Shown: positions 22,150-34,079 of the stretch, piece after piece
Position numbering within the stretch: position 1 is the stretch's first letter
Layout of the letters: each line of letters opens with the position of its first letter
Source of the DNA: Protopterus annectens
Taxonomy: Eukaryota > Chordata > Ceratodontiformes > Protopteridae
Assembly: GCF_019279795.1 (NCBI RefSeq)
Contig: NC_056725.1
Span: forward strand, 1,611,308,817 to 1,611,372,816
Direction: 5' to 3'
Length of the DNA: 64,000 nucleotides
The notes under the pieces: generated by a model
Told to the model about the DNA's origin: nothing
Seen by the model: the letters and a program-made list of their open reading frames with translations, nothing else
Database searches by the model: none
Program-made: the position numbers and the translations under genes

Positions 22150-23160
22150 ATTTAATGAATAAATGTAGCTACATCTGACAAAACTGCAACCAGTGCTGAT
22201 GATCTGATATGAAAAGAGTACATGTAGCTATCAATTAAGCAGGTTAAAAATATAACACCTGTCTTGTAAAAGATTTGGGAAAAGACAAAGGAAAATGTTT
22301 TCATTAAGACCACGCAAAGTCCAATTAAATTGTGCAATCGGTCACATAAGGCCCATGTGTTATATTTGAAATGTCAGTTCTGTACATACTTTGGATTCAT
22401 TTGCTCTTTCGAACATAGACATTTTCGCTAATTGTAAATATACTAAGATTAAATTTATGAATGACACGTAGTTCAGGGAATGTGTAGGAAAGGTTTACAG
22501 AGAAAAATCGAATATGAAAGGCATGAAAAATTGGAAGAAAAAACAGTGTAGCCAAATAATGAGTTGGAGGCATTTTGATGGGAAATTGCAGAGTCACCCC
22601 TAGAATGGCACCCCTGTCCCTTACAGAAGAGTCTAAGATGTAAAGGTTCTGTCTGCTCTGTGTTATTCATATTTAAAGTATAAGGGCTAAAAAAGAATTC
22701 ATGGGAATGCATAGCTAGACTTCTAAATCTCCTTCAAGGTCAGTAGTCTAGTAAGAAATTATGAAACAGTAGATGTGGGCAATGTGTCTTCTGTAATGTA
22801 AGACAAAATGAAGGAAAAGAATATAAATGTAAAACGTGTAAATGCACTTCACACTCATGAAGTTGCTATAAGTTCAGGTAAATAATATAATGACAGGAAT
22901 CAAGAACATTTATAAAACAGGATATAGAAGAAGGTGGAAAAGAAAGGTAATAGAGAGAAAAGGAAATGTACCTTTTTATTCTGATAGAACAATGTGATTG
23001 CCATTGTTGAAATGGCACCCTGATCCCATGTGCAAAAATAGTAAAACATGGTAAAGTGGGTTGTAAACATACAAATTTAATGGGATTTATTTAGAAAATG
23101 TGAGTAGACTGGAAAAAATTAAGGAATCCTTATCAGCATGTCACAGCTATGACATGACGA
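22150..23160. other. No assignable feature
   Basis: AT-rich sequence without recognised domains or repeats. The open frames on both strands are short and unmotivated. Confidence 0.4.
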
Positions 23161-23177
23161 TCTCTCTCTCACACACA

Positions 23178-23235
<58 letters not shown>
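23161..23235. repeat. (CA)n microsatellite
   Basis: A short (TC)n run passes into (AC)n of about 65 bp, followed by 'atctatctata' and a short (TA)n run. Frames such as poly-TH are artefacts of the repeat. Confidence 0.95.
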
Positions 23236-23241
<6 letters not shown>

Positions 23242-23390
23242 CTATCTATATATATATATATATTCCTCTAACAGAGAAAACCTAACCAATGGAAACTGGT
23301 GACTACACCTCAAACTGGATAAAACATATATAAATAATGGAGAAAATGCATGTGTATGTATATCTATATATCTATATCTGTATATCTACA

Positions 23391-23392
23391 TA

Positions 23393-23455
<63 letters not shown>

Positions 23456-23456
23456 C

Positions 23457-23530
<74 letters not shown>
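23391..23530. repeat. Compound (TA)n(TG)n(TA)n microsatellite
   Basis: (TA)n at about 23,395-23,437, (TG)n at 23,438-23,466 with one 'tc' interruption, then (TA)n to 23,527. The TA-TG-TA structure recurs in this window (59.9 and 63.3 kb). The poly-YI frames here are not genes. Confidence 0.95.
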
Positions 23531-23534
<4 letters not shown>

Positions 23535-23754
23535 TATATAAATGTACATATGACTATTGTAGACATCCTAAGCTCAAAGACAATGCACATAAAACAGATA
23601 AGCTTGTTGAGGATTGCCATTCAGACAAAAGTGGAGACTCAAAAATAAACACAGAGGTTGATCATTGCTTCTAGAAAACAACAGGAAAAGGAATTGGACA
23701 GAAAAGAGTAAAATTATGAGGTCTCTCTAAGTTTATAATGTTGATTGCAGATGT

Positions 23755-24020
23755 AATTGATGTTGAAAACATCAACTATATAAAATTGAATGTCAGTAGC
23801 TTTTTATCGATTGTGGTAGGGCAGAAAGCAATATTTTACCTTTTCCTGCTGTGGTGCAGTCTTGGAGTTTGTATATATTAATAGGAGGTATGGGGGTGTA
23901 GGGGTGCTGCCCCTTGCAAAAAGTATGCTTTATGGTTTATTTTGTGATGTTCCAGACAAGTTGTAGGGTAAGAAGTGTTGATGTTTTCAGTGTCGACTAT
24001 TTCTAAAGTCAACATTATGG
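23755..24020. mobile_element. MITE-like element with palindromic ends and G-rich core
   Basis: The left end has a self-complementary 'gatgttgaaaacatc' (about 23,758-23,772), and the right end has 'gtgttgatgttttcagtgtc' (about 23,975-23,995) in inverted relation. The middle contains 'gtatatattaataggaggta' followed by 'tgggggtgtaggggtgctgc' and 'cccttgcaaaaagtatg', a core also present near 62,745 and 63,105. The terminal repeats are imperfect, so boundaries are approximate. Confidence 0.6.
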
Positions 24021-24439
24021 TTTAGATCCATCACTCCAGTCAGTTCAGTTAAGAAGTTGATTTTAGGTAACATTTTTTAATCTTTTGTAAAGTGGTATGT
24101 TAAGAAGCTTCTGAATCCTGGGGAGAATACTGTTCTATGTAGTGCTAGGGTTGATGAAAGAGACATTTTTATTGCTAGAACTCAAGGAGAAATTTTGAAT
24201 ACTGAGGTTCTGGAGGATGTCATCAGTCCTGGCAAGGCAGTGCAGTGTCAAAGCAAGATAAATTAATGAGGTAGATATCAGTGAAAAGAGGTGTTACTAT
24301 GGACTTTGGGGATGAATAACACTTGCAAATAAATGCTTTCTGAGTGATATGTAGATTGAAAGCATCAGCCAACACCTATGATCTTTCTTTGCATGGAGGT
24401 ATGACACAGTGATAGACTTATTTAAGAATGTCTGAAGTA
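24021..24439. other. No assignable feature
   Basis: Unassigned sequence between the MITE-like element and the left terminal repeat of DIRS copy 2. I see no motif. Confidence 0.4.
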
Positions 24440-24570
24440 TGAATCTGATATTGTCTTTTCCATCCAGCATCAACCTGTGGCTTATCGGATCCAACTTGGA
24501 TATGTCACCTCCAGAGCTCCATCTCTTCTACCCATAATAAACTACTCCCCATCACCTGTGACCTCGTTTG
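24440..24570. repeat. DIRS copy 2 left inverted terminal repeat
   Basis: 'tgatattgtcttttcc', 'catcaacctgtggcttatcg', 'gatccaacttgg' and 'cccataataaactactcc' match, with substitutions and a deletion of some 20 bp, the reverse complement of 30,535-30,715 (where 'ccacaggttg' falls at 30,661-30,670). The element's outermost bases are uncertain by 10-20 bp. Confidence 0.8.
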
Positions 24571-24811
24571 TTACCTTGAGGAACTGCAAAGCAATTTAGA
24601 GTGCCATCACATTTCCATTTTGTTATCTCCTCGGCATGTCATTTTCTACTATTTGCTTTCCTCTATCCTTGTTTAGTGTTGGTAGTTGTAAGGTTAGTTA
24701 GTTAATCACAAAGTGTTGTTAGAATACAGTTGCTAGAGAAGAGTTTTTTTTTTTTTTTTGCTGGTGAGTCTTGCACCATTTGCTACCCTTTTGTGTTTCT
24801 CAAAAAAAAAA

Positions 24812-24872
<61 letters not shown>
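24812..24872. repeat. (TA)n microsatellite in the DIRS copy 2 leader
   Basis: An A run followed by (TA)n of about 56 bp, lying in the untranslated leader between the left terminal repeat and ORF1. A 17-18-bp T run lies nearby at about 24,745-24,762. Confidence 0.95.
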
Positions 24873-24877
<5 letters not shown>

Positions 24878-25076
24878 TATTATATAGTTAGTTTAGTGGT
24901 ATTTTTATTGTGTTGTTGCTGTGTGCCTTTTTCTTCTTAGGTTGCTTGGTAGATAGGTAGCTAGGTTGATACATTAGTAGACTGTTGTTTGTGTACTTGG
25001 ACCACTGTGTTGGCTGTGTTGTTTTGTCCTTCTTTTGTACTCAGATTTCATCTATATGTAGAAGGATAAATGATTT

Positions 25077-27330
25077 ATGAAATGTGTGGCTTGTGACCAT
25101 ATGCTACTATCTCAAGGCACACATAATAGGAGTGCATATTGTCTTGGCATCTCTCACCTTAACATGGAGTGCAGTATTTGTATCAAATGTAGGGTTTTGG
25201 CACTTAAACACGGAGTAAATTGGTGTTGAAGGGCTTGTTGCTCTTAACAGCTGCTTCTGCTCTTTTCCCCTTCCTATCACTGAATAAAAAATCTGACAAG
25301 GATGGTAGGGGTTGGGGTTGGAGAAAAGGAAAAAGACAGAGGCCCAGGATAAAGATAGGGGGGACTGTAATGAGTGCCCCCATTCCTCCCTATCAGTCTG
25401 ACCTATAAGTCCACCAATCTTCTGCTTCTCTGGCTGCTTCTGCATCAGGGTCGGCTCCATCCTCCTAGATCCGATCACCTACAGCACCAACTTCAGGGAA
25501 ATAAGCATTCTCTTATAGAGGTATCACCAGCCCCTTTTTGCTTAGGATAGGACTTGTTTGGGCTGGTTACACTCCTCCTTGTCTCCAGTCATTCAGACAG
25601 GGTTCTTGCATGACTCTTCCTTTTCTCCTCCTTGGATCTGGTCTTCTTCATTTCAGATCTGATCATTGGATCTGTAAGAAAGGTGTCAAAGCCTTCTTCA
25701 GTGGCTTCATTGACTCATTCTGCCTCTTCATTTAGGAATATAAGATCTTCTGATTCAGAGCAGCTGATGACCTCATTCCTACAGGCCCATATTCAATTAA
25801 GGCTACTTCCTGCTGGTTTGAACATGTGCTACAGGATTCAGCTCCATCCTTTTCTTTTCATCTACTGGGCCCTTTAGCTCTGGGGTTCATGGATCCAGTC
25901 AGTTTTTCATCACTGAGGTAAGCTCAGATGTCTTGGCCACATCAAGCACCAATCCTTTCCTTGGCCTTTTTGACTCCAGACACGTTGAAGCTAGGGGTTC
26001 CTCAGAGCTTAGAGTTTCCCTTCACTTCTCGGTTTCAGCACTCAACATTTTGGCATTGGGCTTGGCATCTGGGCAAGTCAAGTTGAGTATAGGAAGTGGC
26101 TTCTCACTTGATTCTTTGGGCCCAAGAAGTGTCAGCTCAAGGTGTCTGACTGTAGCTTCAGCATTCCACTCAAGAAGATTTTCTCCAGTTCAGAGGTGGA
26201 GTGTTTGGCAATGACTAGTCTTTGTCCCCCATTGTCAATGTCTGGACCTGTGGATACATATCAGTTGACTCCAGGACAGCTAACACCTCCTGGCCTCTAC
26301 ATAACTGTGGCTCTAGGGGCCTGCACATGTTCAATGTCACCTCTGGACTCTCCAGTGCAGGAGGGACTCTGGAAGAGCTGTTGCAAAAGAAAACACATGG
26401 ATTCATCAGAGAAATCTCTAAATGAGGACACTGACTTCATTGAATATAAGATACCCATGTCCCCCCACTATGATGTTTCCTTGGAAATCTTCTGGAATTA
26501 CTGTTCCAGCAGAGACTGAAACACTGAAGCCCCCTCTTCAGATGAGTCAGTATTTTGGAGGCATTTTGTCTGATCGCATTGATGTCCTGGGTGGTTCTCC
26601 CTCTGGACAGGCTTATCGATTTGGTTTCCTGGAGGGCATGGAGAGAACTAGATGTGGTCAAGCCAATCCTCAAGAAACATGGCAAAGTCTTAGCTCCACC
26701 TAAGAACCAGCCACATTGGAATGACTGCTCTGCTGTGATCATAGTGGTAAGGAGAATTCCTCATTTCATCACCCGAACAAGGAGTCCAGGGCTTTGGACC
26801 ATTTAGGAAAGCATACCTATGTCTCAGCAACTTTCATACTGAGAGATCTTAACTGTTTGGTGCATTTTACAAGAGTTCATTATGACCATGTGTAGGAAGT
26901 ATCAAAGATCATCAAGACATAGCCATCCTTGGAGATTAAAAACATTCTTGACCTGCAGTTGTCAACCATACAGTAAATTTCTAACATGCCTATGCATCTG
27001 CTCTCCAATGCAGGTGATGACATGTGACTTGCAGCAGGCACTGACATCACCATACACAGGCACGTCTGGATATATTATGTAATTCTGCAGAATGCTTTAA
27101 GGTGTCCTTTGTCAATGCCCCATTTGATGGCTCTTCTCTTTTTGCCACTAAGGTCAAGGACACACTGAGTGAGCAGGATGTTAAGATGCTGTCTGCCATT
27201 AAAGTGCACTTTGCTACCCATGAACAGTTCTTCTCCATAAACCAGAAAGGGGGGGGGGCAAATGTCTCTTTTTTTCATAAGTTGCAGCTGTCTTTTCAGG
27301 ATACTTCTGGTGATGGCTCCCCATGAGGTG
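25077..27330 (+). pseudogene. DIRS copy 2 ORF1 (Gag-like with N-terminal CxxC domain), decayed
   Basis: The ATG at 25,077 starts 'MKCVACDHMLLSQGTHNRSA', 'YCLGISHLNMECSICIKCRV': a Cys-rich module (C..C, then H, then C..C..C) of the kind found at the start of DIRS ORF1. The frame breaks shortly after. Near its end, 27,102-27,260 reads 'FVNAPFDGSSLFATKVKDTL' and '...MLSAIKVHFATHEQFF', the conserved ORF1 C-terminal 'APFDG..LF..KV...L' block. The middle has few motifs and many frameshifts; frames at 25,933, 26,142 and 26,422 are remnants. The product would be a Gag-like RNA-binding protein. Confidence 0.75.
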
Positions 27331-27599
27331 GGAGGGGTAACTAGAATGGGCACCACCCATATGGCAGAGTTGGTCCACAGAACTATGACATTCATGTAGC
27401 TTTCTCCGGAGACCTTTTTGGCATACCTGAAGTGTTGCTTGGCTGTTCTGGTGTGGAAGCAGTCTGGGGGTCTCTTAGATCTCCACCCAGAAGCTTGGAA
27501 GACCATCACCTCAGACACATGTGTGTTGAGAGTAACATCCAGAGGCGATACAATTCCATTTTTATTTGCAATGAGAAAAGAAAGGAAATCCACTTCATC

Positions 27600-28240
27600 A
27601 GAGAAAAGATGCAGCAGTTGAGATTCGAAAGCTGCTGACCAACGGAGTCATGCAAGAGTTCCCAGCAGACCAGAGAGGATCTGGTGTCTATTTCAGATTC
27701 TTTTTGGTGCCAAAGAAGAACAAGGACCTCAGACCAGTTTTGGATCTAAACAGGTTGAACCATTATATCAAGCAGACCAAGTTCTGGATGGTCATGGTAC
27801 AGTCCATTCTGCCTCGGTTAAGGAAGGATGATTGAATGTGCTCAACAGATCACAAGAATGCCTACCATCATATAAAGATTGTAAGGCTGTGCAGGAGATT
27901 TCTGTGATTTTGGTCGGGACCAATCATTATCATTTCCAAGCATTGCCCTTTGGTCTCATCACAGCTTCGGGTGTTTAACAAATGCATGGCAGTCATGTCA
28001 GCCTGGCTCAAGCTACATGGGCTCCAGGACTTCCTGTACTTAGACAATTGGCTCTTTACCACCTCCATGAGACGATCTCTTGTAAAAACTTGAGACTCTC
28101 TACTCCAGTTGTATCTATCCATAAGGATCATGGTGAACTATGAAAGTCTAGTTTTAGAGCTGGTACAAGTTTTAGTGTTCATATGCTGCCATTTGGATAT
28201 GTTTTTTCAGACAGCAAAACTCCCACTCTACAGGTTAGTA
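27600..28240 (+). pseudogene. DIRS copy 2 reverse transcriptase, decayed
   Basis: The frame beginning at 27,650 reads 'VYFRFFLVPKKNKDLRPVLD', 'LNRLNHYIKQTKFWMVMVQS', 'ILPRLRKDD' and then a stop in what should be '...W...LDL.DAY'. Beyond it, 'KNAYHHIKI', 'ALWSHHSF' in place of LPFGL, and 'FLYLDNWLFTTS' (box at about 28,037-28,051) follow. The active site reads YLDN instead of YLDD. Homology to DIRS RT is clear along its length. Stops and the box change make it inactive. Confidence 0.85.
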
Positions 28241-28529
28241 TCTATTTAAGCACAGGTTTCTTAGTTACTTCATTATCACAAACCTCTAGCATCCATGTTT
28301 CTAAGGCTCTTGTGACACAATGCGGAGTTAGTTTGCCTGGTGCCTCTTGCAAGGTTTGATATGAGACCACTGCAGCAGATTTTAGCAGCCCAGTGGTCAT
28401 TTTTAACATACCCTATTAATTTCCTGGTTGCCGTTAAAAACAGTTGTCAGGCTCAAGGGAGGTGGTGGTTGGAATCTTCTTTTGTCACTGCAGAGTGGCC
28501 CTTCATGCTTCCCTAACATCAGCCCATAG

Positions 28530-28935
28530 TCAGGATGGACACATCTCTTCTGGGTTGGAGGCATTTTAAAGGAAAGATGATCCAGAGAATGTGGCCATTC
28601 TTCACATCAGTATCTTGAACATGCAGTCTTCCTAGCATTGTAGGTTTTCAGGACCTTCTCCTTAAGGGTGTGATCTCAGTTCAGATAGACAAAATGTCTG
28701 TAGTCTGGTACTTGGACAAGCAGGGGAACTCAGTCTTATCTTCTTTGTCAGGAAGCCATGAAGGTGTGGCAGTGGGTAATCTCTTCTCAGTGATTTCTGA
28801 TCACAAAGCACATTGCAGGGAGGTCCAACATCTTAGCAGTCAGTTTAAGCAGGAACATCCTTCTTCCTCACAAGTAGATCCTGAATCCAAAACTATCATC
28901 TCAGAGTTTCCAGTGCTATGGCACCCCTTGCTGTG
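28530..28935 (+). pseudogene. DIRS copy 2 RNase H and start of recombinase region, decayed
   Basis: The frame 28,670-28,936 reads 'ISVQIDKMSVVWYLDKQGNS', matching the RNase H 'vqTDNmtvVwYinKQGG' segment. Here the TDN catalytic Asp is partly kept as 'IDK'. Then 'LFSVISDHKAHCREVQHLSS' and 'VDPESKTIISEFPVLWHPLL' correspond to the C-terminal RNase H and the spacer to the recombinase ('W.L....F..I...WG....D'). RNase H would remove template RNA after reverse transcription. Confidence 0.8.
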
Positions 28936-28939
28936 ATCT

Positions 28940-30295
28940 GTTCACCACCCCATCCAGCAAAAAGTGCAGTAGTTTTTATGTCCTGGTCCCTCCCCCAAGG
29001 GGCAGTCACTGTGGGACACTTTTCTGTCTGCTTGGCCATTGGGTCCCCTCTGTGCCTACCCAATGACTCCCCTTATAATAACATTTCTTCAGAAAACAGC
29101 CAGTTACAAAGACACTGTAATTCTCATTGCCTCATTCTGTCCCTGACAAGTGTGGTTCCCCTTTGTATGACCTCACCTCTGACATTCCACACTAGGTGCT
29201 TGATCTCATTCCTGGGTTGATTTCCCATTTATCTTGGATCTCTCAGACCAAACCTCATACACTCAAGCTACATGCATGTTTTTTCCAGTTACCATTGTGG
29301 CTAGGAATCCCAAACTCTCTGACAGATTTATCAATATTTTAACTTCTTCCCAGAAACTTTCTACGTTAAATATCTATGCTAGTAAATGGAAAGGCTTTGC
29401 ATTTTGTGCTTCAGCTAAGGGCCTAGAGATCATTGCGGCCCCTCTTGATACTATTCTGGATTTCCCTGCTGATCTCTTTCCATCTAGTCTGAGTTATTCT
29501 ACTATCAAGGTTCAGCTGGCTGCAATTTCTAATTTTCACATTGAAAGAGATAACATGCCTGTAGCTGCCCTGTAGATCTTTAAGGACATCTTGTGGCATC
29601 TGTTCTTTTTGTGACCTCCAGTTTGAAATCCTTTACCTCACTGAGATTTGCCATTGATGCTGTAGATATTATCCAGTTGTCTTTTTGAGCCTTCATCCAC
29701 CATTACTTTAAAGTCACTATATTAGAAAACTATCTTCCCGGTGGCTATCACATCAGCAAAATGGGTCTCTGAGCTGCAGACTTTGTCCTATGTCCCACTT
29801 GAGCCATTTTTTTTTGCTCAAGTTTACTTTATAGTATGCTGTGAACCAACCTATTAATTTGCTGATGTTTAGTTTGAACTTTGGTTATAAGGATGGTTTT
29901 TTCAGCATTGTCTGGATGTCCATAGGCAGGTGAGATTCTATGTGGACGTAATCAAAGGCTTTAGACAAAGACAGCAACCCTTTGTCGCTTTTTTCAATGG
30001 CAGACTGGCAGGCCAGTATCAAAAGAAGCCCTATCCAAATGGCTTTCTGAGTGAATTTCTCTTTTGTACAACTTAAGAGGGATGTCCTTACCTGCAAAAC
30101 CTAAAGGACAGTCGACCAGGACTGTGGCTATTTCTACTATTTTTTTTTCTTCAGATCAATTTGTGCCATGGCTACTTGGGCTAGATCCCATACATTTGTG
30201 CTCAGTTATAAACTGGATGTGCAGTCTAGGTCAATGGCCTTTTTTAGCTCCTCCATTCTGCAAAATATTCTCTCCTAGGGCCATCCTTGGATAAT
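28940..30295 (+). pseudogene. DIRS copy 2 tyrosine recombinase, decayed
   Basis: The frame 29,234-29,575 holds the core-binding domain: 'FINILTSSQKLSTLNIYASK', 'WKGFAFCASAKGLEIIAAPL', then 'LSYSTIKVQLAAISNFHIE'. The catalytic domain continues frameshifted: at about 29,737-29,780 'IFPVAITSAKWVSELQTLSY' shows Trp in place of the first catalytic Arg (active relatives have ARRVSEL). Near 30,100 'KPKGQSTRTVAIS' shows Gln for the His of HxxR. The end, 'LGQWPFLAPPFCKIFSPRAI', matches the usual C-terminus in a shifted frame. It is catalytically dead. Confidence 0.85.
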
Positions 30296-30339
30296 AAATG
30301 GCTTCTGTACCACAGGTTGAAGCCAGATGAAAAAGACAT

Positions 30340-30420
30340 CAGATATAAAAGTTATGGACTTACCATAAGGATACATCCTTGTTGTCTGTTTCCATCTGGT
30401 TCAGCCATCCCTCCCTCCTC
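30340..30420. repeat. DIRS copy 2 internal complementary region
   Basis: 'acttaccataaggatacatc' with 'cttgttgtctgtttccatct' and 'ggttcag' (30,358-30,405) is a direct-orientation copy of the left terminus and forms an inverted repeat with the right end at 30,677-30,715 ('acagacaacagggatctagt', 'gttatggtaagt'). In DIRS elements this region templates repair of the ends during circle formation. Confidence 0.75.
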
Positions 30421-30534
30421 TCCCCCTCTTTTTTGGGGTTTTCATTCTCTAAGTAAGCAGGTGACCGTGCCTTTGAGAGTTGCCCTTTGGATCCTGTGTT
30501 AAGTTCATGGAGTTGTTCTTACATTTTTCTTAGA

Positions 30535-30715
30535 TCTGTGAGGGGCAGTCTTGATCCGAGGTAGATGGAAGGAGCAGTGTATTATGAGTAGATGAGGCAA
30601 AGCTCTGAAGTTGAAGTCTGTGAAAAAGGCTGTCATCAGATCTGAGTCAGATCCAATAACCCACAGGTTGAATCAAATGTAAACAGACAACAGGGATCTA
30701 GTGTTATGGTAAGTA
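30535..30715. repeat. DIRS copy 2 right inverted terminal repeat
   Basis: It is the reverse complement of the left terminal region, recognisable by 'ccaataacccacaggttg' against 'caacctgtggcttatcgg', and by 'tgtattatgagtagatgagg' against 'cttctacccataataaacta'. It is longer than the left repeat. Confidence 0.8.
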
Positions 30716-32420
30716 TATACATTTCTTTTTTGTTGATCTCAGTTTGAGTAAGTAGTGGGAATCCATACTCCAGAATTTACACAATGGCATCTCTCCTGAG
30801 AACAAATCTGTTCTTTTTAGTTAAAGCAATTTGTTCAGTCTCCTAATTACATCACCATCATGGCATTTAATGAGAGAAGTGCCAAAATGTACTTGTGTTG
30901 CTTTCATTTCATATTTATTTGAGCTATTTGTAATAAACAGCTCTGTAACCTTTTTTATTAAACCATGGCACACATAGATTTAGTGTATCCATCAGTGACA
31001 TCAACTGAGGAATAAAGGGAGGTGTGTCCATGGATTTTAATGGACGCATCATTGTGCATACAAGATGATGCATTCATTAAAGTCTGTGGACGCACTGCAT
31101 GCCTTCCTTAAGTTAACATCACTGAGGTTAAGTGTTCACTGCTTAGCTAGCTTTGGTGACAAAATCATGGAGAAAGTAGTATTTTTAAAAATCATTTATC
31201 AAGAAAAACGCAGCCAAAAATTGTCACTGATGGAGCAAAAATGCTGTCCGGCACATCCTGCAACACGTACTGTGGTGGCAAGGTACAATTATTTTCACAA
31301 ACAAATCCTTTTAACATCTTTGTGATTCATATCACACACTTGGATGAATGTCATTTTATCCTGAATAAAAGAACATTTCCCTTACTAATGGAGTGGCACA
31401 TACAATATTACATTAACGTATTTAAATAGTTATACAGTTTCACAGGCAAGGACATGACACTCCTGCCTGGTTTTGCCACTGAGGTTTTAATTAAGTTTCT
31501 TAGTCACATAGCTTTCAGTTAGCCACTGCTCATTGTTTGCCTCAAGCTGTGTGGATTAGGTGGAGATATCATTTTGTAGTTTAGTTTTCATTACTTTTAA
31601 AGAAGGATGACGATCATATTGATCATTGCTGCAGTAGCTTTAGCTATATTTTGCAGAGAATATGAGAGCTGACCAGCTTGAAAAGCTTCAGGGCACCTTC
31701 CACATCCACAAACCATCATTCAGCTTGAACTGAGCTGACTAAAATGATAGGTTTGGGCATCAAGCCCATCAGAAGTTTTCTGCTGCTGAAGAATACTCAT
31801 CTCTGAGACTTTCAAGGATCACTTGTGCTGTTACTTTGCTGGGAAGATAAGTTCCTTTGTAAACAAACAAAAAAAAACTTCCATTAAAAAATGTTTAATT
31901 AATAAAACTTCCCTGTTATTTTAAAGCTAAGAGTTTATGTTTACAGACTGTCACAGGAATATGTTGAAACCTTTAAATGAGCGCGCTCTTTTCTCCTGAC
32001 AATTTGAAAGTTGTTTAATGTAATTGAAAACCCTTTTTGTTGAGAAATTGTGTTTGTTTAACTGTTTGGTACTGGCAAACAGTTTTAAACTGGTTTTCAT
32101 TATGATTTTCTTTTCTCTGAAAATTCACATTCTTTGGAGCAGGCTCTTCATCCATGAGAAGCAAAGCTCTTTCCTATGGACCAATGGATGGGTAATTGGA
32201 ATTTCACCCCTAGTCTGGCTTCTATGTCTCTAATAGATAGAGGCAGTCAGTAGATTACCCCTTATAAATCAAATATAAATCAAATTTTGTTGTCACATTT
32301 GGGTTTCATGGCTATGTTTTTAAGGGCTATTAGAATAATATACACCTATTTTAAGTTTTATAAACTTTTGCTACTTGTTTTCCCCTGGAAAGAGGGCCCA
32401 TTTTAGGCCTGACCATGGAA
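30716..32420. other. No assignable feature
   Basis: Unassigned sequence between DIRS copies 2 and 3. Short open frames only. Confidence 0.4.
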
Positions 32421-33229
32421 CAAACTGCTAGACCCACAATCAGTCCTTTGTCTAGCCACAAAAACAAAAAAGTTAAGCAAACAGCCTTTGCCACCACAGC
32501 AGGCTAGCAATTTGCATCATCCACAGGTGGGCAACTCTGCTGTGGCTATTAGTTGAATCTCAGACCACTCAACTTTTACCCATGATCTCTCTGTTGTCAT
32601 ACCTATAGTCCCTATGGACTGGAAGTTAGCCATGTCCCCTGTGGCTGCTGGGGTCCATCAGTGGGCAAGGGGGACAACTCCTGTCTGTTCTGCGAGAGGG
32701 AACAGGAAAAACTTCACAGTTTTTTTCAGAATGTTGTGCTCTGGGAAAGGTGGCAATGCCATTAATAACACTGCTGGCCTCATGTTTCTTGTCAAAAAGA
32801 AGCAGAAAAACTAAACATGCATCTACTCCTTCTCAAATTTCATTAGAAAGTAGTTTACTGGGTTTGGCTCAGAGCTTAATTCAGACTATTTATCCTTCTT
32901 ATAAAGTAGTTTCTAGTAACACAAAGAGGGATACCTCTTTTCTTGAAGAAATTTAAAATTCTGAATTTGGACATGAAGATGAAGGGGCATATACAAGGTT
33001 TTCTCCTCAGATTTCTGATTAAGACTCAAAGGAGACCGCAAATTCTGATACTCCCTGATGGAGGTCTCTCTTTCACTGAGAATATTTCCAGACTGTACCA
33101 GTGTTTGTGGTGGGAGAACACTGTGGTTTCTTAGTCCCTAAGAAAATACTATGAGCTACTACAGAAGGAATTTCTAGAACCTTCTCCCATTCATGAAGTT
33201 CTGTCAACTTTGGAGGTAGTATGCTACTG

Positions 33230-34010
33230 CCTGCCATGTTCTTGATTGCCGGCTGGCTGCTCCTGTAAAGGCAGATAGGATGTATGGAGTTCCTCATTCT
33301 TTTAAGTTTTTATGCACTCTTCCCAAACCTGACCTTAATCCTACTGATTCTAAACAGTTATGTAAGACCAACCTTACTATTTCTGATAAGGATAGAAAGA
33401 TTATTGGTAAGTATGGGAAAAGGTATAAGCTTCTACAACTTTAATTTTCAGAATTTTGAATTGTCAAGCTTGTATGTTAAAGTTTGTTCTGACTAATTGT
33501 GAAAGTATGAGGAATATTTTGTCTGCAGTTTCTTTTTGTCAGAAAAAAATCTGCTTTAAATAATGTATTTTCTTCTATTGTACAAGTCACTTGTTTACAG
33601 TGTGTGTATGACTCAGTTGATACTTATTCCAGGTCTGTGGCCACTGATACAATTTTGAGCAGCTTTGCTTGGCTGTATTCTCAAAACCTCCCAGATGATG
33701 TTAAAAATGAGATTTCAAATTCTCCCCTGTACAGAGATTTAGTTTTGACAACACTGCCACAGAGGTGATCAAAAAGGAGGAAAGTTGATATATGGGATCT
33801 CTAAGATTATTCAGCTCATATTTTTCAAAATTTTTAAGGGATTCTTTAACCCCTCATCCAGTTTTGCCAAAAAACCCCAAAATAAACAGTCTCAGCAAAA
33901 TATAGACAGACAGATGTTTAAAAAGAAATGGCAAAGAGGTTCGAAAATGAATTCTGGAAGCTCCCCAAACCAAGGAGAGTCCAACATGTCAGAAAGATAT
34001 TTTAAGTGAC
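33230..34010 (+). pseudogene. DIRS copy 3 Gag-like ORF1, decayed
   Basis: Around 33,265-33,440 the translation gives 'VKADRMYGVPHSFKFLCTLP', then '...SDKDRKIIGKYGKRYKL', the 'D..Y.ip....F' to 'D.....lGkk.Y' segment of DIRS Gag. At about 33,640-33,735, 'FAWLYSQNLPDDVKNEISNS' aligns with copy 1 ('FAWLCSQNLPQDVKAVVQNV'). The basic tail at 33,860-34,010 ('KKPQNKQSQQNIDRQMFKKK') fits an RNA-binding end. Frames are interrupted by stops. Confidence 0.7.
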
Positions 34011-34079
34011 CTTCCCACCCTGGCAGCCACATTTCCCTTCCACAAAGACTAAATCTCTACTATTCTCTTTGGCAATAAA

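Larger units (their letters stand above)
24440..30715 (+). mobile_element. DIRS-like retrotransposon copy 2, near full length with inverted ends
   Basis: A 6.3-kb element with left and right inverted terminal repeats (24,440-24,570 against 30,535-30,715), ORF1 (from 25,077), RT, RNase H, tyrosine recombinase, and a repeat of the left terminus just inside the right end (30,358-30,405). This inverted-end plus internal-complementary-region layout is the DIRS hallmark that lets the ends be rebuilt through a circular intermediate. A (TA)n run lies in its leader. All ORFs carry stops and frameshifts. It differs in sequence from copies 1 and 3, so it represents another DIRS family. Confidence 0.85.

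Noticed and set aside
23337-23674. Frames of poly-YI, CV and TH
   Set aside because: They are translations of (TA)n, (TG)n and (CA)n microsatellites. The same applies at 24.8, 50.9, 59.9, 62.9, 63.3 and 63.8 kb.
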